Below, in pieces: positions 26,110-34,631 of a DNA stretch of 64,000 bases. The translations under genes were made by a program, and so were the position numbers. This DNA comes from Dyella_B sp036746095 (GTDB lineage Bacteria; Pseudomonadota; Gammaproteobacteria; Xanthomonadales; Rhodanobacteraceae): contig NZ_DAIOEU010000001.1 of the NCBI RefSeq assembly GCF_036746095.1, positions 1-64,000 on the forward strand, read 5' to 3'. A model generated the notes under the pieces. The model saw only the letters and a program-made list of their open reading frames with translations, was not told where the DNA came from and searched no databases. Every line of letters starts with the position of its first letter. Position 1 is the first letter of the stretch.

Positions 26110-26901
26110 TTATTCATCGCTCCACGGCCTGCGCGGCTGCGGCGCCGCCAGGTGCAGGCGATTGTTGATGTCCTTCACGCCATCCACGCTATCCACGCAC
26201 TGCTCCACGCGATGGCGCACCAGCGCATCGGATACCTCGCCTTCGATAATCACCACGCCATCATGTACGTGCAGCGAGATGTCGGGAGCATCGATGTCGG
26301 CACGGCTATCGAGCGCTCCGTAAACATCTTCGCGAATCCGTTCGTCGGTGCGGTTGCCGCGCCGTGCGGCTGGTCCGGGGTAGCATGCGACCTTTTCGGC
26401 GTCGCGATCGACATAACCGTCCGGCGAGGTTTCCAGGTCTTCTGCGCTGAGCCGGAAACCGAGATCGGGATCATCGGGTTCGTAGGCGGGGTTGATGTCG
26501 CTGGGCGGCAGGTCGCCCAGCAGCTCGTTTTGGGTATCGCGATACTGCAAGCGCTGCGCTTGATCGCTGCGTGCGCCTTCCTCGTCGCCGGGGCCGACTT
26601 CGTCCGCGTATTCGTTGTAGCCGCCTTCGGGTAGCGTAAGCCGTTCCACGCTGTAATTGGTTTCATCGAAACGCAGAGGGCCCTGGCTCGGTTCTTCCGG
26701 ATCGCGCAAACCCAGGTGTTCGGTGCGCCGATCAGGATCGAAACTACGCGGGCCGAAGCCGAGCGAGGCATCTTCGGGGTCCCACGCCTGCTTGCCCGGA
26801 ATGACGGTGGTATCGGCCACGCTGCGCTCCTGCGCAGTCATGCCATTGCGCTGTTCCGGACGTGCGCGCGGGTGTTTCGCATCACTGGATTTTCTGGCCA
26901 T
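26110..26901 (-). CDS. BON-domain protein
   Basis: 263-aa hydrophilic protein without a signal peptide. Residues ~1-170 are low-complexity and acidic (PEDASLGFGPRSFDPDRR, EYADEVGPGDEEGARSDQA). The C-terminal ~75 residues form a BON domain (TDERIREDVYGALDSRADID, ISLHVHDGVVIIEGEVSDAL, VDSVDGVKDINNRLHL). BON domains usually bind phospholipid or help osmotic-stress tolerance. A second protein of the same build lies at 33522. It diverges from a KGG-motif gene, as that second one sits near another. Confidence 0.85.
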   Translation of the reverse strand: MARKSSDAKHPRARPEQRNGMTAQERSVADTTVIPGKQAWDPEDASLGFGPRSFDPDRRTEHLGLRDPEEPSQGPLRFDETNYSVERLTLPEGGYNEYADEVGPGDEEGARSDQAQRLQYRDTQNELLGDLPPSDINPAYEPDDPDLGFRLSAEDLETSPDGYVDRDAEKVACYPGPAARRGNRTDERIREDVYGALDSRADIDAPDISLHVHDGVVIIEGEVSDALVRHRVEQCVDSVDGVKDINNRLHLAAPQPRRPWSDE

Positions 26902-27227
26902 GAGGCGCTCCGGTTGGTGTGCGTGGACAAAAGCTACTGCGCGTGCGAGTGGCGAGAGAGTGAATCGGATGCTAGCTATGTGTCACGTCTGCACAGCATT
27001 CATATGCGTGAAAGGTGCGCGGTTTCCGCCGTGGAAAGCACACTGGCTGGCGCTTGCCGCGTTCGTGCATGCGCTGCTTTGGGTTGTGACGCGCGGCAAG
27101 CTTTCACACACATGCAGGCCGTGGAAGCACGCAGGCATCACACAAGCGATGGCATGTTCAGCGCTTGCATGGCCGTGCGGAACGTATGCGGCCGGATTTT
27201 TTGCAGAGCAATACAAGAGGTAAGGGC
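26902..27227. promoter_or_regulatory. divergent control region between BON and KGG genes
   Basis: 326 bp separating divergent starts at 26901 and 27228. It must hold both promoters. I see no clear sigma-70 boxes or operators that I would name; open frames here are weak. Confidence 0.4.
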
Positions 27228-27536
27228 ATGAGCAGGAAACAGCGCAACCCGGAGCGGGGCGCCATGAGCGTACGCGAAGCTGGCCGCAAAGGCGGCGAGG
27301 CACGTAAAGAACAACTGGGACCAGAAGGTTATTCGGCGCTCGGCAAGAAGGGCGGCGCCGCCCGCAAGGAAGAACTCGGCTCGGAAGGTTATTCGGCGCT
27401 CGGCAAGCAAGGCGGCGAAGCACGCAGGCAGGAACTTGGCCGCGAAGGCTATGCGGAGCTCGGCAAGAAAGGTGGCCTGCGCAGCCGTGCCTCCTCGGCG
27501 GAACGCAACAAGAGTTCCACCCATCAGCAGCACTGA
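27228..27536 (+). CDS. KGG-repeat stress-associated protein (YciG-like)
   Basis: 102-aa very hydrophilic protein made of four tandem KGG-type units: REAGRKGGEARKE, ALGKKGGAARKE, ALGKQGGEARRQ and ELGKKGGLRSR, spaced by LGxEGYSALG linkers. This is the Con-10/YciG 'stress-induced KGG' family, small disordered proteins linked to stationary phase and desiccation. ATG 27228 is preceded by AAGAGGTAAGG. It is one of three KGG-type genes within 6.2 kb (also 31805 and 33195). Confidence 0.9.
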   Translation: MSRKQRNPERGAMSVREAGRKGGEARKEQLGPEGYSALGKKGGAARKEELGSEGYSALGKQGGEARRQELGREGYAELGKKGGLRSRASSAERNKSSTHQQH

Positions 27537-27696
27537 CCGGCTTGCCGCGAGCGCGTGAAGCCGGCGAGAAGAAAGCTTTGTCAAACGACTTTCGTCGCGT
27601 GATCGGCCGACATGTACGTGACTATTGACTGAATCTGCACGTTTTGTCGATAAGCGCTATCGGAAGCTTCGTTCAGGTAACGCGAGGATCAGCGAA

Positions 27697-28386
27697 ATGC
27701 CGCAAACACGACCGGCGTGGGAGTCCCCGCTGGCCCGGCCGCCAAGCATGTCTCCCCCGCAAGGATCGTTGAAAGAGTTGCGCGATCTGGCGCTGCGCTG
27801 CCACGACTGTCCCCTCTGGAAACATGCCACGCAAACGGTGTTCGGCAAGGGACCTGCGCATGCGCCCATGATGTTGGTAGGCGAGCAGCCTGGCTTGCAG
27901 GAAGATGCTTCGGGCGAGCCGTTCGTCGGGCCGGCGGGTGCATTGCTCGACCGTGCGCTGCACGAAGCCGGCCTCGATCGGGCCCACGTCTACATCACCA
28001 ATGCCGTCAAGCATTTCAAATATGAGCTGCGCGGCAAGCGCCGCCTGCACAAGCGCGCCAACGCCGCGGAGCAGGCCATCTGCCGCGAGTGGCTGGCGGC
28101 GGAACTGCGCGAAGTGCGCCCGCAACGCGTGTTGGCGCTGGGTGCGATGGCCGCGCAGGCGTTCTTCGGCACCAGCTTTCAACTCACCATGAGCCATGGC
28201 CGCTGGCTCAGGCTGTCCGGCGGCATCGATGCCATGGCCACCTGGCATCCTTCCTCAGTGCTGCGCTCGATCAACCGCGATACGCATGACCATCGCTATC
28301 AGCAATTGGTGGATGATTTGCGCGCATTCATGGCAGGGCCGGAGCATGTGCACGCGGTGTCGGTGGTGGGACGAAGGGCAGGGTAG
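27697..28386 (+). CDS. udgX: UdgX-type uracil-DNA glycosylase
   Basis: 229-aa family-4-related uracil-DNA glycosylase. Motif A is GEQPGLQEDASGEPFVGPAG (residues 62-81) and motif B HPSSVLRS (H184). The loop GKRRLHKR with H118 matches the KRRIH loop that marks UdgX, whose histidine forms a covalent bond with the abasic sugar left after uracil removal (known for the mycobacterial enzyme). Cysteines C35, C38 and C129 are placed as iron-sulfur ligands; there is no other cysteine downstream. ATG 27697 follows GCGAGGA at 27682-27688; a longer start at 27625 would add 24 unconserved residues. Confidence 0.9.
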   Translation: MPQTRPAWESPLARPPSMSPPQGSLKELRDLALRCHDCPLWKHATQTVFGKGPAHAPMMLVGEQPGLQEDASGEPFVGPAGALLDRALHEAGLDRAHVYITNAVKHFKYELRGKRRLHKRANAAEQAICREWLAAELREVRPQRVLALGAMAAQAFFGTSFQLTMSHGRWLRLSGGIDAMATWHPSSVLRSINRDTHDHRYQQLVDDLRAFMAGPEHVHAVSVVGRRAG

Positions 28387-28477
28387 GTTTCCTGATCCGT
28401 CATCCAAGCTTTGCTCACTGCAAGCGCCATCATTCCATGTGAATTGGCGTAGACATCGGAGGTGTCTACAAAACTGT

Positions 28478-30406
28478 TCACTCCACTGCCTGCAACAAGC
28501 CCTGCACCTTGTTCAACAATTCCCCCATGTCGAACGGCTTGATCAAGGCATCCATCGCATTGTCGAACGCCTTGAAATCATGCCACTCCGATTCGGCGTA
28601 GCCGGTCATCAGGATCACGCGCAACTTGGGCAGCAGCTTGCGTGCCTGGCAACACAGCTCATAGCCGTCCACACTCGGCAGATCCAGATCCGATAGCAGC
28701 AGATCCCACGTGGCGTTGCCGGCAAGCATCGACAAAGCTTCATCCCCGGTGGCCGCTTCGGCCACGATGCAGCCCAATTGACGCAGCCGGGTGCCAACGG
28801 ATTCGCGGATGGTCTGGTTGTCTTCCACCACCAGGATGCGATAACCGCGCAGATTCGGGGCGGTCTTCGGCCGCTGCGGTGGCGCGATGTCCAGGCTGGC
28901 ACTGTCGCAGGGCAGGTAAAGCAGCACCGATGTGCCGGCGCCGGGCACGCTTTGAATGTCCACGGCCCCGCCGTGTTGCGCGGTAAAGCTGTGCACCATG
29001 GACAAGCCAAGACCCGTACCGCGTCCTTCCGCCTTGGTGGTGAAAAACGGTTCGAATGCGCGACGCCGCGTTTCGCTGCACATGCCGGGCCCATCGTCGG
29101 TCACGCAGATTTCGGCGTAGACGTCATGGCCGTGATCCAGCGGCACCTGCACGCTGCTGTCGTCGGGATGGCACAGGCGGCAGCTGATATTGAGATGGCC
29201 ATGGCCGCCCATCGCATCGCGCGCATTCACGGCCAGGTTGACCAGCGCGCTTTCCAGTTGTCCGCTGTCGCATATCAAGGGCGGAAGATCGTCGGGAAAC
29301 GACACATCCAGCATGATGCCGTCGCCCAGCGTGCGGCCGAGCAGTTCACGCATCGCGTTGAACACCTTGGCGATGTTTGTGCGCTGGTTGGAGCATGCCT
29401 GCCTGCGCGCCAGTGAAAGCAGGCGCTGCGTAAGGCGTCCGGCGCGCAAGGCAGCGTCCAGCGATAGCAACACGTGCCGCCTGGCCTGTTCCGCATGACG
29501 CCGGTCCAGGCACAGCGATGCCAATTCGAGCGAACTGATGATGCCTTGCAAGGCATTGTTGAAATCATGCGCAATGCCACCGGTAAGGTGGCTCATCGCC
29601 TCGATCTTCTGCGCATGCGTGATCTGTTCGTGTGCTTCACGCAGGCGGCGCTCGGCCAAGTGCGGTTGCGTGCGGTCGCGCATGATCAGGGCGAAGCCGA
29701 GCAGGTTGCCGTCGCCACCCTGGACAGATTCAAGCACGACTTCCGCCGGAAAGCTTTCGCCGGCGCGCAACAGTTCACACCCTACGCAGGCACGGCCGTC
29801 CCGGCTCGCGGCTTGGATCAGTTGCGCGGGAAGTTCATCGGTACCTTGCGTTTCGCTGAAAAACGCCGCAAACGACTTTCCCACGATGCTCCGCGCGACG
29901 TGGCCGGTGAGGCGTTGGGCGCCTGCGTTCCAATCCATGACTACGCCTTGCGGATCGAGCATGCAGAAGGCGGCATCGTCCACGCATTGCGTGAAAAGGC
30001 GAAAGCGTCGCTCGCATCCACGCAGGCGATCCTGCAGGAGCGTATGCGGAAGCATGTTGCGCATGACCATGGCAAAACCATGCAATTGCTGGTTTTCGCC
30101 TTTTAATGCGTGTATGGAGACTTCCACCCGCCGACGTTGTCCATGCGCTGGAATGACCCACGTCTCCAGGCAGGCGGGCTGACCGGTACCATCGGCGTTG
30201 AGCGCTGCGTCCAGCAGATCGTTGCCATGCGCACCTGCATATACGTTGGTGTAGTGCTTACCGATCAGCTCCTGCGTTTGCACGGCGTCGAACGGCGTTT
30301 CTCCTGCATGAATTGCCACGATATAACCGTGCCGGTCGAGCATGAACACGGCGCAGTCGGGTGGCAATGAATGGGACGGGTGATCATGGCGTAACGCTAA
30401 CGGCAT
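28478..30406 (-). CDS. hybrid sensor histidine kinase with PAS domains and receiver
   Basis: 642-aa soluble hybrid kinase without membrane segments. In order: a PAS-like region (~residues 15-115), a second PAS (~135-245; FCMLDPQGVVMDWNAGAQRL), a HisKA region with phospho-acceptor H280 in LTGGIAHDFNNALQGI, a HATPase domain (LVNLAVNARDAMGGHG; TDDGPGMCSETRR; GRGTGLGLSMVHSFTAQHGG), and a C-terminal receiver (ILVVEDNQTIRES; LLLSDLDLPSVDGYEL; VILMTGYAESE; ALIKPFD). ATG 30406 is used; a TTG four codons upstream is possible. No output regulator is adjacent. The ligand is unknown. Confidence 0.92.
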   Translation of the reverse strand: MPLALRHDHPSHSLPPDCAVFMLDRHGYIVAIHAGETPFDAVQTQELIGKHYTNVYAGAHGNDLLDAALNADGTGQPACLETWVIPAHGQRRRVEVSIHALKGENQQLHGFAMVMRNMLPHTLLQDRLRGCERRFRLFTQCVDDAAFCMLDPQGVVMDWNAGAQRLTGHVARSIVGKSFAAFFSETQGTDELPAQLIQAASRDGRACVGCELLRAGESFPAEVVLESVQGGDGNLLGFALIMRDRTQPHLAERRLREAHEQITHAQKIEAMSHLTGGIAHDFNNALQGIISSLELASLCLDRRHAEQARRHVLLSLDAALRAGRLTQRLLSLARRQACSNQRTNIAKVFNAMRELLGRTLGDGIMLDVSFPDDLPPLICDSGQLESALVNLAVNARDAMGGHGHLNISCRLCHPDDSSVQVPLDHGHDVYAEICVTDDGPGMCSETRRRAFEPFFTTKAEGRGTGLGLSMVHSFTAQHGGAVDIQSVPGAGTSVLLYLPCDSASLDIAPPQRPKTAPNLRGYRILVVEDNQTIRESVGTRLRQLGCIVAEAATGDEALSMLAGNATWDLLLSDLDLPSVDGYELCCQARKLLPKLRVILMTGYAESEWHDFKAFDNAMDALIKPFDMGELLNKVQGLLQAVE

Positions 30407-30924
30407 GGCATGGCTCAAAAAGCGTGTAAAGCCGGGCGGTGAATGCAGTGCTCTTCGCGGACAAGCCGGTCGAAACTGCGCCTTTACTCATGCAGCGGAA
30501 AACGGGCAACACGCATCTGCGTGAACGCTGTGCGAGCTCCATGCCTTGAGGCCCGCGCAACGTAAGACTGGCGTCAATGAATGGGCGTTTGCCTGCGATC
30601 GGCAGGCCTTCCAGCCCCTCGCAGTCATCCGCGCCAGCCTCCCGCTCCGTTGCCCCTGTTCAAGATGCTGGTTGCGTCGTAATGGCAATGTGAAAATTGC
30701 CGAAAAAACGGGCAGTTGAGCACAGTTATTCGTGTTGGCTGTCGCCAGGCTGACGAAGCGCGGGTACGTTCGCCAGAGGCGCTGTAGACGGGTCCGTTCG
30801 CTTGCCGTGCGCGATGTTTTTTCTGCTCGCCAGGCATGCTGGCGGTTCCCGATGCGAAGACGCTTTCTGGCCAAAGAACATGGCTGCGTCGCATCGGCTC
30901 ATGCGTTGTCGGAGAGTAATAATC
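30407..30924. promoter_or_regulatory. divergent control region, kinase / CBS protein
   Basis: 518 bp between the divergent kinase and CBS-protein starts. It must contain both promoters. I see no repeat, RNA gene or credible coding frame in it. Confidence 0.4.
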
Positions 30925-31344
30925 ATGCAAGCGAGCGAAATCATGACCACCCATCTGCGCTGCTGCTCGGCGCGCGATTCGTTGCAAGGCGCCGCCAAGA
31001 TCATGCTTGAAGCAGATATCGGCGAAGTGCCCGTGGTGGACGAGCAGCACAGACTGGTTGGTGTCATCACCGATCGCGACATCGTCGTGCGTTGCGTGGC
31101 CGCCGGTGAATCGCCCGACACCTGCGTGGTGGACGCGTACATGACGGCACCGGCGGTGTCGCTGATGGAAGATGCCAGCGTCGAGGATGTTGCCAACGCG
31201 ATGGCGAAGGAAGCGGTGCGACGCATTCCCATCACCGACAAGGAAGGCCGGCTTTGCGGCATCGTCGCGCAAGCCGACCTGGAACATTCCGCCGCGCGTT
31301 CCCAGAAAGAGAAAGTGTCGCAGCGCGTATCGACGCCTCACTGA
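30925..31344 (+). CDS. CBS-domain-pair protein
   Basis: 139-aa cytoplasmic protein consisting almost only of two CBS domains (residues ~5-62 and ~70-128): ASEIMTTHLRCCSARDSLQG, GEVPVVDEQHRLVGVITDRD, then VDAYMTAPAVSLMEDASVED and RIPITDKEGRLCGIVAQADL. Such modules bind adenine nucleotides and report energy state. ATG 30925 follows GGAGA at 30911-30915. No partner domain is fused, so its target is unknown; the stress-type neighbours suggest a role in the same response. Confidence 0.92.
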   Translation: MQASEIMTTHLRCCSARDSLQGAAKIMLEADIGEVPVVDEQHRLVGVITDRDIVVRCVAAGESPDTCVVDAYMTAPAVSLMEDASVEDVANAMAKEAVRRIPITDKEGRLCGIVAQADLEHSAARSQKEKVSQRVSTPH

Positions 31345-31360
31345 GCGGCACGCACCTATC

Positions 31361-31600
31361 ATGAAGTCATTGATCGAAGCACTCCCGGCTTTTCCCATCT
31401 GGTTTCAGCCCCAACCTGCGCCACCGCCGGACCCGGTAAAACCACCGAGGCCGGCGATACCGCAACCCGGACCACTCACACCACAGCCCAGTCGACCGCC
31501 CTTGATCGAGCCGAATCCGGAGCCGGCGCCGATCGATGATCCAGCGCCGCCGCCCAACTGGCGTCCGATGGCGTGGGTGAGTGCGGCGGCTACCTGTTAG
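31361..31600 (+). CDS. proline-rich small protein (uncertain)
   Basis: 79-aa frame starting 16 bp after the CBS gene. Residues 18-68 are about 40% proline in PxP and PEPxP patterns (PQPAPPPDPVKPPRPAIPQP). The ends are MKSLIEALPAFPIW and NWRPMAWVSAAATC. No Shine-Dalgarno is strong. It may be a real small envelope-spanning or adaptor peptide, or a chance frame; codon use fits the surrounding DNA. I do not recognise a family. Confidence 0.45.
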   Translation: MKSLIEALPAFPIWFQPQPAPPPDPVKPPRPAIPQPGPLTPQPSRPPLIEPNPEPAPIDDPAPPPNWRPMAWVSAAATC

Positions 31601-31610
31601 CTTTAGCTTT

Positions 31611-31652
31611 TTCTCCCTCTCCCCTTTGGGGAGAGGGTCGGCGTGAGGGGGG
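31611..31652. repeat. dispersed hairpin repeat (CTCCCCTTTGGGGAGAGG family)
   Basis: TTCTCCCTCTCCCC / TTT / GGGGAGAGGG followed by TCGGCGTGAGGGG. Same family as 11101 and 54901. Confidence 0.75.
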
Positions 31653-31804
31653 CGGGCAGCGTGGATTTCAGTTTCCCCGCAGCACTCACTCGGTCTTCGC
31701 CGGAATGACGGCGATGTTGAGCCGAGCCATCGACATCATCGTGCGTCGCACTGCCATGCCATGTTGGGGCTCATGCGCCGACCTACATCAACGGCGCAGC
31801 GCAG

Positions 31805-32068
31805 TCAGCTCCATGCTTCTTCGGTAGGTTGAGAAACATCGTCGCGTGGGTCGTCGCGGCGATCGAACTCAGCCATGGCCTTGCGGTTGCGGCTGATCTG
31901 GCTGCCGCCTTTCTGGCCGGCCTTGCGTGCTTCTTCGGGCGTAAAGCGATGGGCGCGCCCTCTTGCATGAGCAATGCGGCCGCCGAGACTCGCGACCTCG
32001 CGGCGCCGGCGCTCATCCATGGCGGCAAAACCCCGGGGTGGAACGCTGGTTTCGTCGTGATCGGACAT
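31805..32068 (-). CDS. small KGG-like basic protein
   Basis: 87-aa hydrophilic protein starting at ATG 32068 (MSDHDETSVPPRGFAAMDE). Two KGG-like units are visible: REVASLGGRIAHARG and RKAGQKGGSQISRNR, the first degenerate. The spacing 'F(T/A)xE(E)ARKAG' and the FAAMDERRRREVASLGG start resemble the KGG protein at 33195 (FASMDESKQRKIASKGG). Longer upstream starts would run through the degenerate MITE trace at 32185-32225 and are rejected. Confidence 0.75.
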   Translation of the reverse strand: MSDHDETSVPPRGFAAMDERRRREVASLGGRIAHARGRAHRFTPEEARKAGQKGGSQISRNRKAMAEFDRRDDPRDDVSQPTEEAWS

Positions 32069-32184
32069 ACAGGCACTCGTTACGCAAACGAAAGGAACCC
32101 TGAGTTTTAAACCCCCGGCCTCGGAAGGGCGTGAATGTATGGAAAAGAGAAGGTGAACGGCCGGGCTAGTAGCTGAATTGGCCG

Positions 32185-32225
32185 CCAACAGGTTGAATTC
32201 AAAGTGATGGAGTGATGGCTGGAAG
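32185..32225. repeat. degenerate trace of the MITE-like element core
   Basis: 41 bases match copy 1 positions 20529-20569 with two differences, including CAACAGGTTGAATTCAAAGT. The 34-bp inverted ends are not present. Probably a decayed third copy. Confidence 0.75.
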
Positions 32226-32280
32226 AATGGCACTGACTTAAGCCCAAAGGCAGCTGAAACGTCCTTAAGTTAGTGCCATT
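32226..32280. repeat. 17-bp inverted repeat, possible bidirectional terminator
   Basis: Arms AATGGCACTGACTTAAG (32226-32242) and CTTAAGTTAGTGCCATT (32264-32280) pair with one G-U. The repeat adjoins the MITE trace and ends 4 bp before the stop of the gene at 32285, so it lies at that gene's 3' end. Confidence 0.8.
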
Positions 32281-32284
32281 GGCC

Positions 32285-32938
32285 TTAAAGACGGCTGAGA
32301 TGGCGATGATCACCCAGCAGCATGCCGGAGCGTCCCGTGATGGAGCTTTTCAGCGGACGGCGGGATTTCATGGCCAGCTGATTGCGCCGCACCAGCCCCA
32401 ACGCGACGTCTTCATAGGCTTGCTGAAGCGCGATGCGCTGTTCGTGGTGGCGTGCGCAAGCTTGCTCGAAGTGGCCGATGAAGCGTTGCAGTTCGGCATC
32501 TTTCACCAATGCCAGCAGCAGTCCCCACGCCACCTCGTTGAACTGCTCCACCACCAGCAGCGCCTGCATGGCAGCCAGCACGGACGTGTCCGGGCCGCTC
32601 ACTTGTTGCTCGGCGGCACGCAACAGGGCGAGAAAGCGTTCGTGCCGTTCTTCCAGGTTCTCCGCGTTGGGTTTGTCCGCCAGCACGTCCAGCGATTGAG
32701 TGAGCAGATGGATGTGCTCGGTGAGCGTCCCGCAGAATTGTTGCAGCGGGGAGACGTCCCATGCGCGGATCACCGGATCCTTGCTTTCGCGCGCCTTGGC
32801 GATAAAGCACTCGCACATGCTGTTGGTTGCACGTTCGTAAGTCATGCGCATGGCGAGCAGGTCGGGCAGGGAGAGATGTTCGGTGGTGTTCGTTTCGCCC
32901 GTCTTGGGCGAGAGATCGTCGGTCATGTCATGCACCAT
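32285..32938 (-). CDS. conserved-looking all-helical hypothetical protein
   Basis: 217-aa hydrophilic protein with no signal peptide or membrane segment. It is predicted by eye to be almost entirely helical (TYERATNSMCECFIAKARES, LQQFCGTLTEHIHLLTQSLD, FNEVAWGLLLALVKDAELQR, HHEQRIALQQAYEDVALGL). The Cys/His-containing helices could form a metal-binding bundle, but no hemerythrin or ferritin motif is complete. I do not recognise the family. It sits among stress-type genes. The start may also be the Met four codons downstream. Confidence 0.65.
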   Translation of the reverse strand: MVHDMTDDLSPKTGETNTTEHLSLPDLLAMRMTYERATNSMCECFIAKARESKDPVIRAWDVSPLQQFCGTLTEHIHLLTQSLDVLADKPNAENLEERHERFLALLRAAEQQVSGPDTSVLAAMQALLVVEQFNEVAWGLLLALVKDAELQRFIGHFEQACARHHEQRIALQQAYEDVALGLVRRNQLAMKSRRPLKSSITGRSGMLLGDHRHLSRL

Positions 32939-33194
32939 GAGTGGAAGAACTTTTGACAGGCTAGCGCAGGCCGTGCCGTACGCATGTTCAATTGATCTTA
33001 AAAAATAGCCGCGTCATGCAGGCATGCAAGCGATTGCGTGCGGCAATGACGCACGTGTTTTTTGCCGCATGACAGGGCTGTCACTGATGCGAAATAGTTT
33101 TCACGATGGTCTCAAATCCATTTGACCACTGCACGAATAGAGTGGCATGCGTCCGTTGCAAGACGGGCGTTTGTTCCTCACTGGGAGTCATTTC

Positions 33195-33392
33195 ATGTCT
33201 AATGAGAAAAGCAACCGCGGATTCGCATCGATGGATGAATCCAAGCAGCGCAAGATCGCCAGCAAAGGCGGGAAAGCGGGCGGCGGCGATCATGCAACCC
33301 ATGAGCAACACGTGGAAGCTGGCCGCCAGAGCAGTGGCGGTACTCACGAGCAACACGTGAAAGCCGGCCAGCAAAGCCACAAGAACACATGA
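33195..33392 (+). CDS. small KGG-motif protein
   Basis: 65-aa hydrophilic protein starting at ATG 33195 after GGGAG. It has one KGG unit (QRKIASKGGKAGGG) and two copies of THEQHVxAGxQS (residues ~35-46 and 50-61), giving five histidines in the tail. It resembles YciG-type stress proteins but is shorter. The His-rich tandem could bind metal (inference). It lies in a cluster with BON and ferritin-like genes. Confidence 0.82.
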   Translation: MSNEKSNRGFASMDESKQRKIASKGGKAGGGDHATHEQHVEAGRQSSGGTHEQHVKAGQQSHKNT

Positions 33393-33521
33393 CGTGTTCG
33401 GGGAGGGAGCCCAGCGGTTTTAACCTCATGGATGATTCGAAGACGAGAGCCCGGCACAGCGGATGTGCCGGGCTCTCGGCAAAGAGGGGTGCTGATTGTT
33501 TCATCTCCCACCTGGCGAACT

Positions 33522-34400
33522 TCAACCCTTGCGCAACGAGGAAGATGCATCGCCTAGCGTATTGCCCTCTGCTTCCTGCACCCACGCTTCGCGCGCCACG
33601 CGCAGGCGGTTCTCGACGTCCTTCACGCCACTGACGTGTTCGGCACAATCCTCGGCGCGGTGTTTCATCTGCCGGTCGGATACTTGTCCTTGGAGCGTCA
33701 CGATGCCGCTTTCCACCGCCACGTCGATGGCGCTTGCATCCACGTGGGGGTCGTCGGTCAAGCGATCGCACACATCTTCGCGAATGCGTTCGTCCGAGCG
33801 TATGTAGCCGGAAGGGCCTCGCCCGTAATACATGCCGCCACCGCCGGGTTCGTTCGAGCGGTACCGGTTCTGGTCGTGCCAATGGGCATCGCGGCCATGG
33901 TCGTTCTCGTAACCATGCTCGGGATGGCGATAGGTGGAGCCGAAGGTGGGGCCATAGACACTGCCATAGCCGTATTCGCCGGATTGAAAATTCAGGCTGC
34001 CTTGATCGTCGCCTTCGCCGGGCCATCCATAACGCCCGTGCATGCCCGGGGCGACGTGTTCGTTGCCGCGCTGGCGCCAGACGTCGCCGGATGGATAACC
34101 GCCCCATGATTCCTGGAAATGCTGGCCGTAACGCGGGTTTTCGCGGCTGCGGTCGGAACCGTAGCCCTGCGCGTATTTGGCGCGGTCATAGTCGGGGCGT
34201 TGATCGGCGTCATAGTCGCGCTCGTTCCGCTGCGATGGGCCACCGTAATGCGACAGCCAGCGGGCCGTCTGCTCGTCGTTCCAGTGCGAGCCGGAGTCTT
34301 CGTATCGCGAAGGATGGTCATGCCTCCGGCCACCCGCGCGGCGGCCCTCTTCGTCGTAGCGCGATGCATCGCGATGGCGATGGAAATAATCTCGATTCAT
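33522..34400 (-). CDS. BON-domain protein with long disordered N-terminal region
   Basis: 292-aa protein starting at ATG 34400 behind GAGGAG. Residues 1-200 are low-complexity, rich in Arg, His, Asp, Gly and Tyr (DYFHRHRDASRYDEEGRR; YGSVYGPTFGSTYRHPEHG). A BON domain follows (YIRSDERIREDVCDRLTDD; VESGIVTLQGQVSDRQMKHR; VSGVKDVENRLRV). The architecture matches the 26110 protein, with a similar linker YIRSDERIRED versus TDERIRED, so the two are probably paralogues. It diverges from the DUF892 ferritin-like gene. Confidence 0.85.
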   Translation of the reverse strand: MNRDYFHRHRDASRYDEEGRRAGGRRHDHPSRYEDSGSHWNDEQTARWLSHYGGPSQRNERDYDADQRPDYDRAKYAQGYGSDRSRENPRYGQHFQESWGGYPSGDVWRQRGNEHVAPGMHGRYGWPGEGDDQGSLNFQSGEYGYGSVYGPTFGSTYRHPEHGYENDHGRDAHWHDQNRYRSNEPGGGGMYYGRGPSGYIRSDERIREDVCDRLTDDPHVDASAIDVAVESGIVTLQGQVSDRQMKHRAEDCAEHVSGVKDVENRLRVAREAWVQEAEGNTLGDASSSLRKG

Positions 34401-34631
34401 GATGAGCTCCTCGGTGGGTGGACAACGCATGCGTGAGCTTAGGCAGCGCACCACAAAGACGATGTGATGCTTCGGTGAGCAGGGCTTCCCCGCCGCGTGC
34501 GAAAAACATGTCTGCCAGCGCATGGGGTTGAAGCAGGCGACAACTGTTTCACCCGGCCGTGGCAATGCGGCGACGAACACTTGCCTATCTTGTGTTCCTC
34601 GTCCAACCCTGTGTCAAAAGGAGCCCGCACC

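Noticed and set aside
32069..32233. Longer N-terminus for the KGG-like gene at 31805
   Set aside because: The added residues come from the degenerate MITE trace; ATG 32068 gives a KGG-family-like start.
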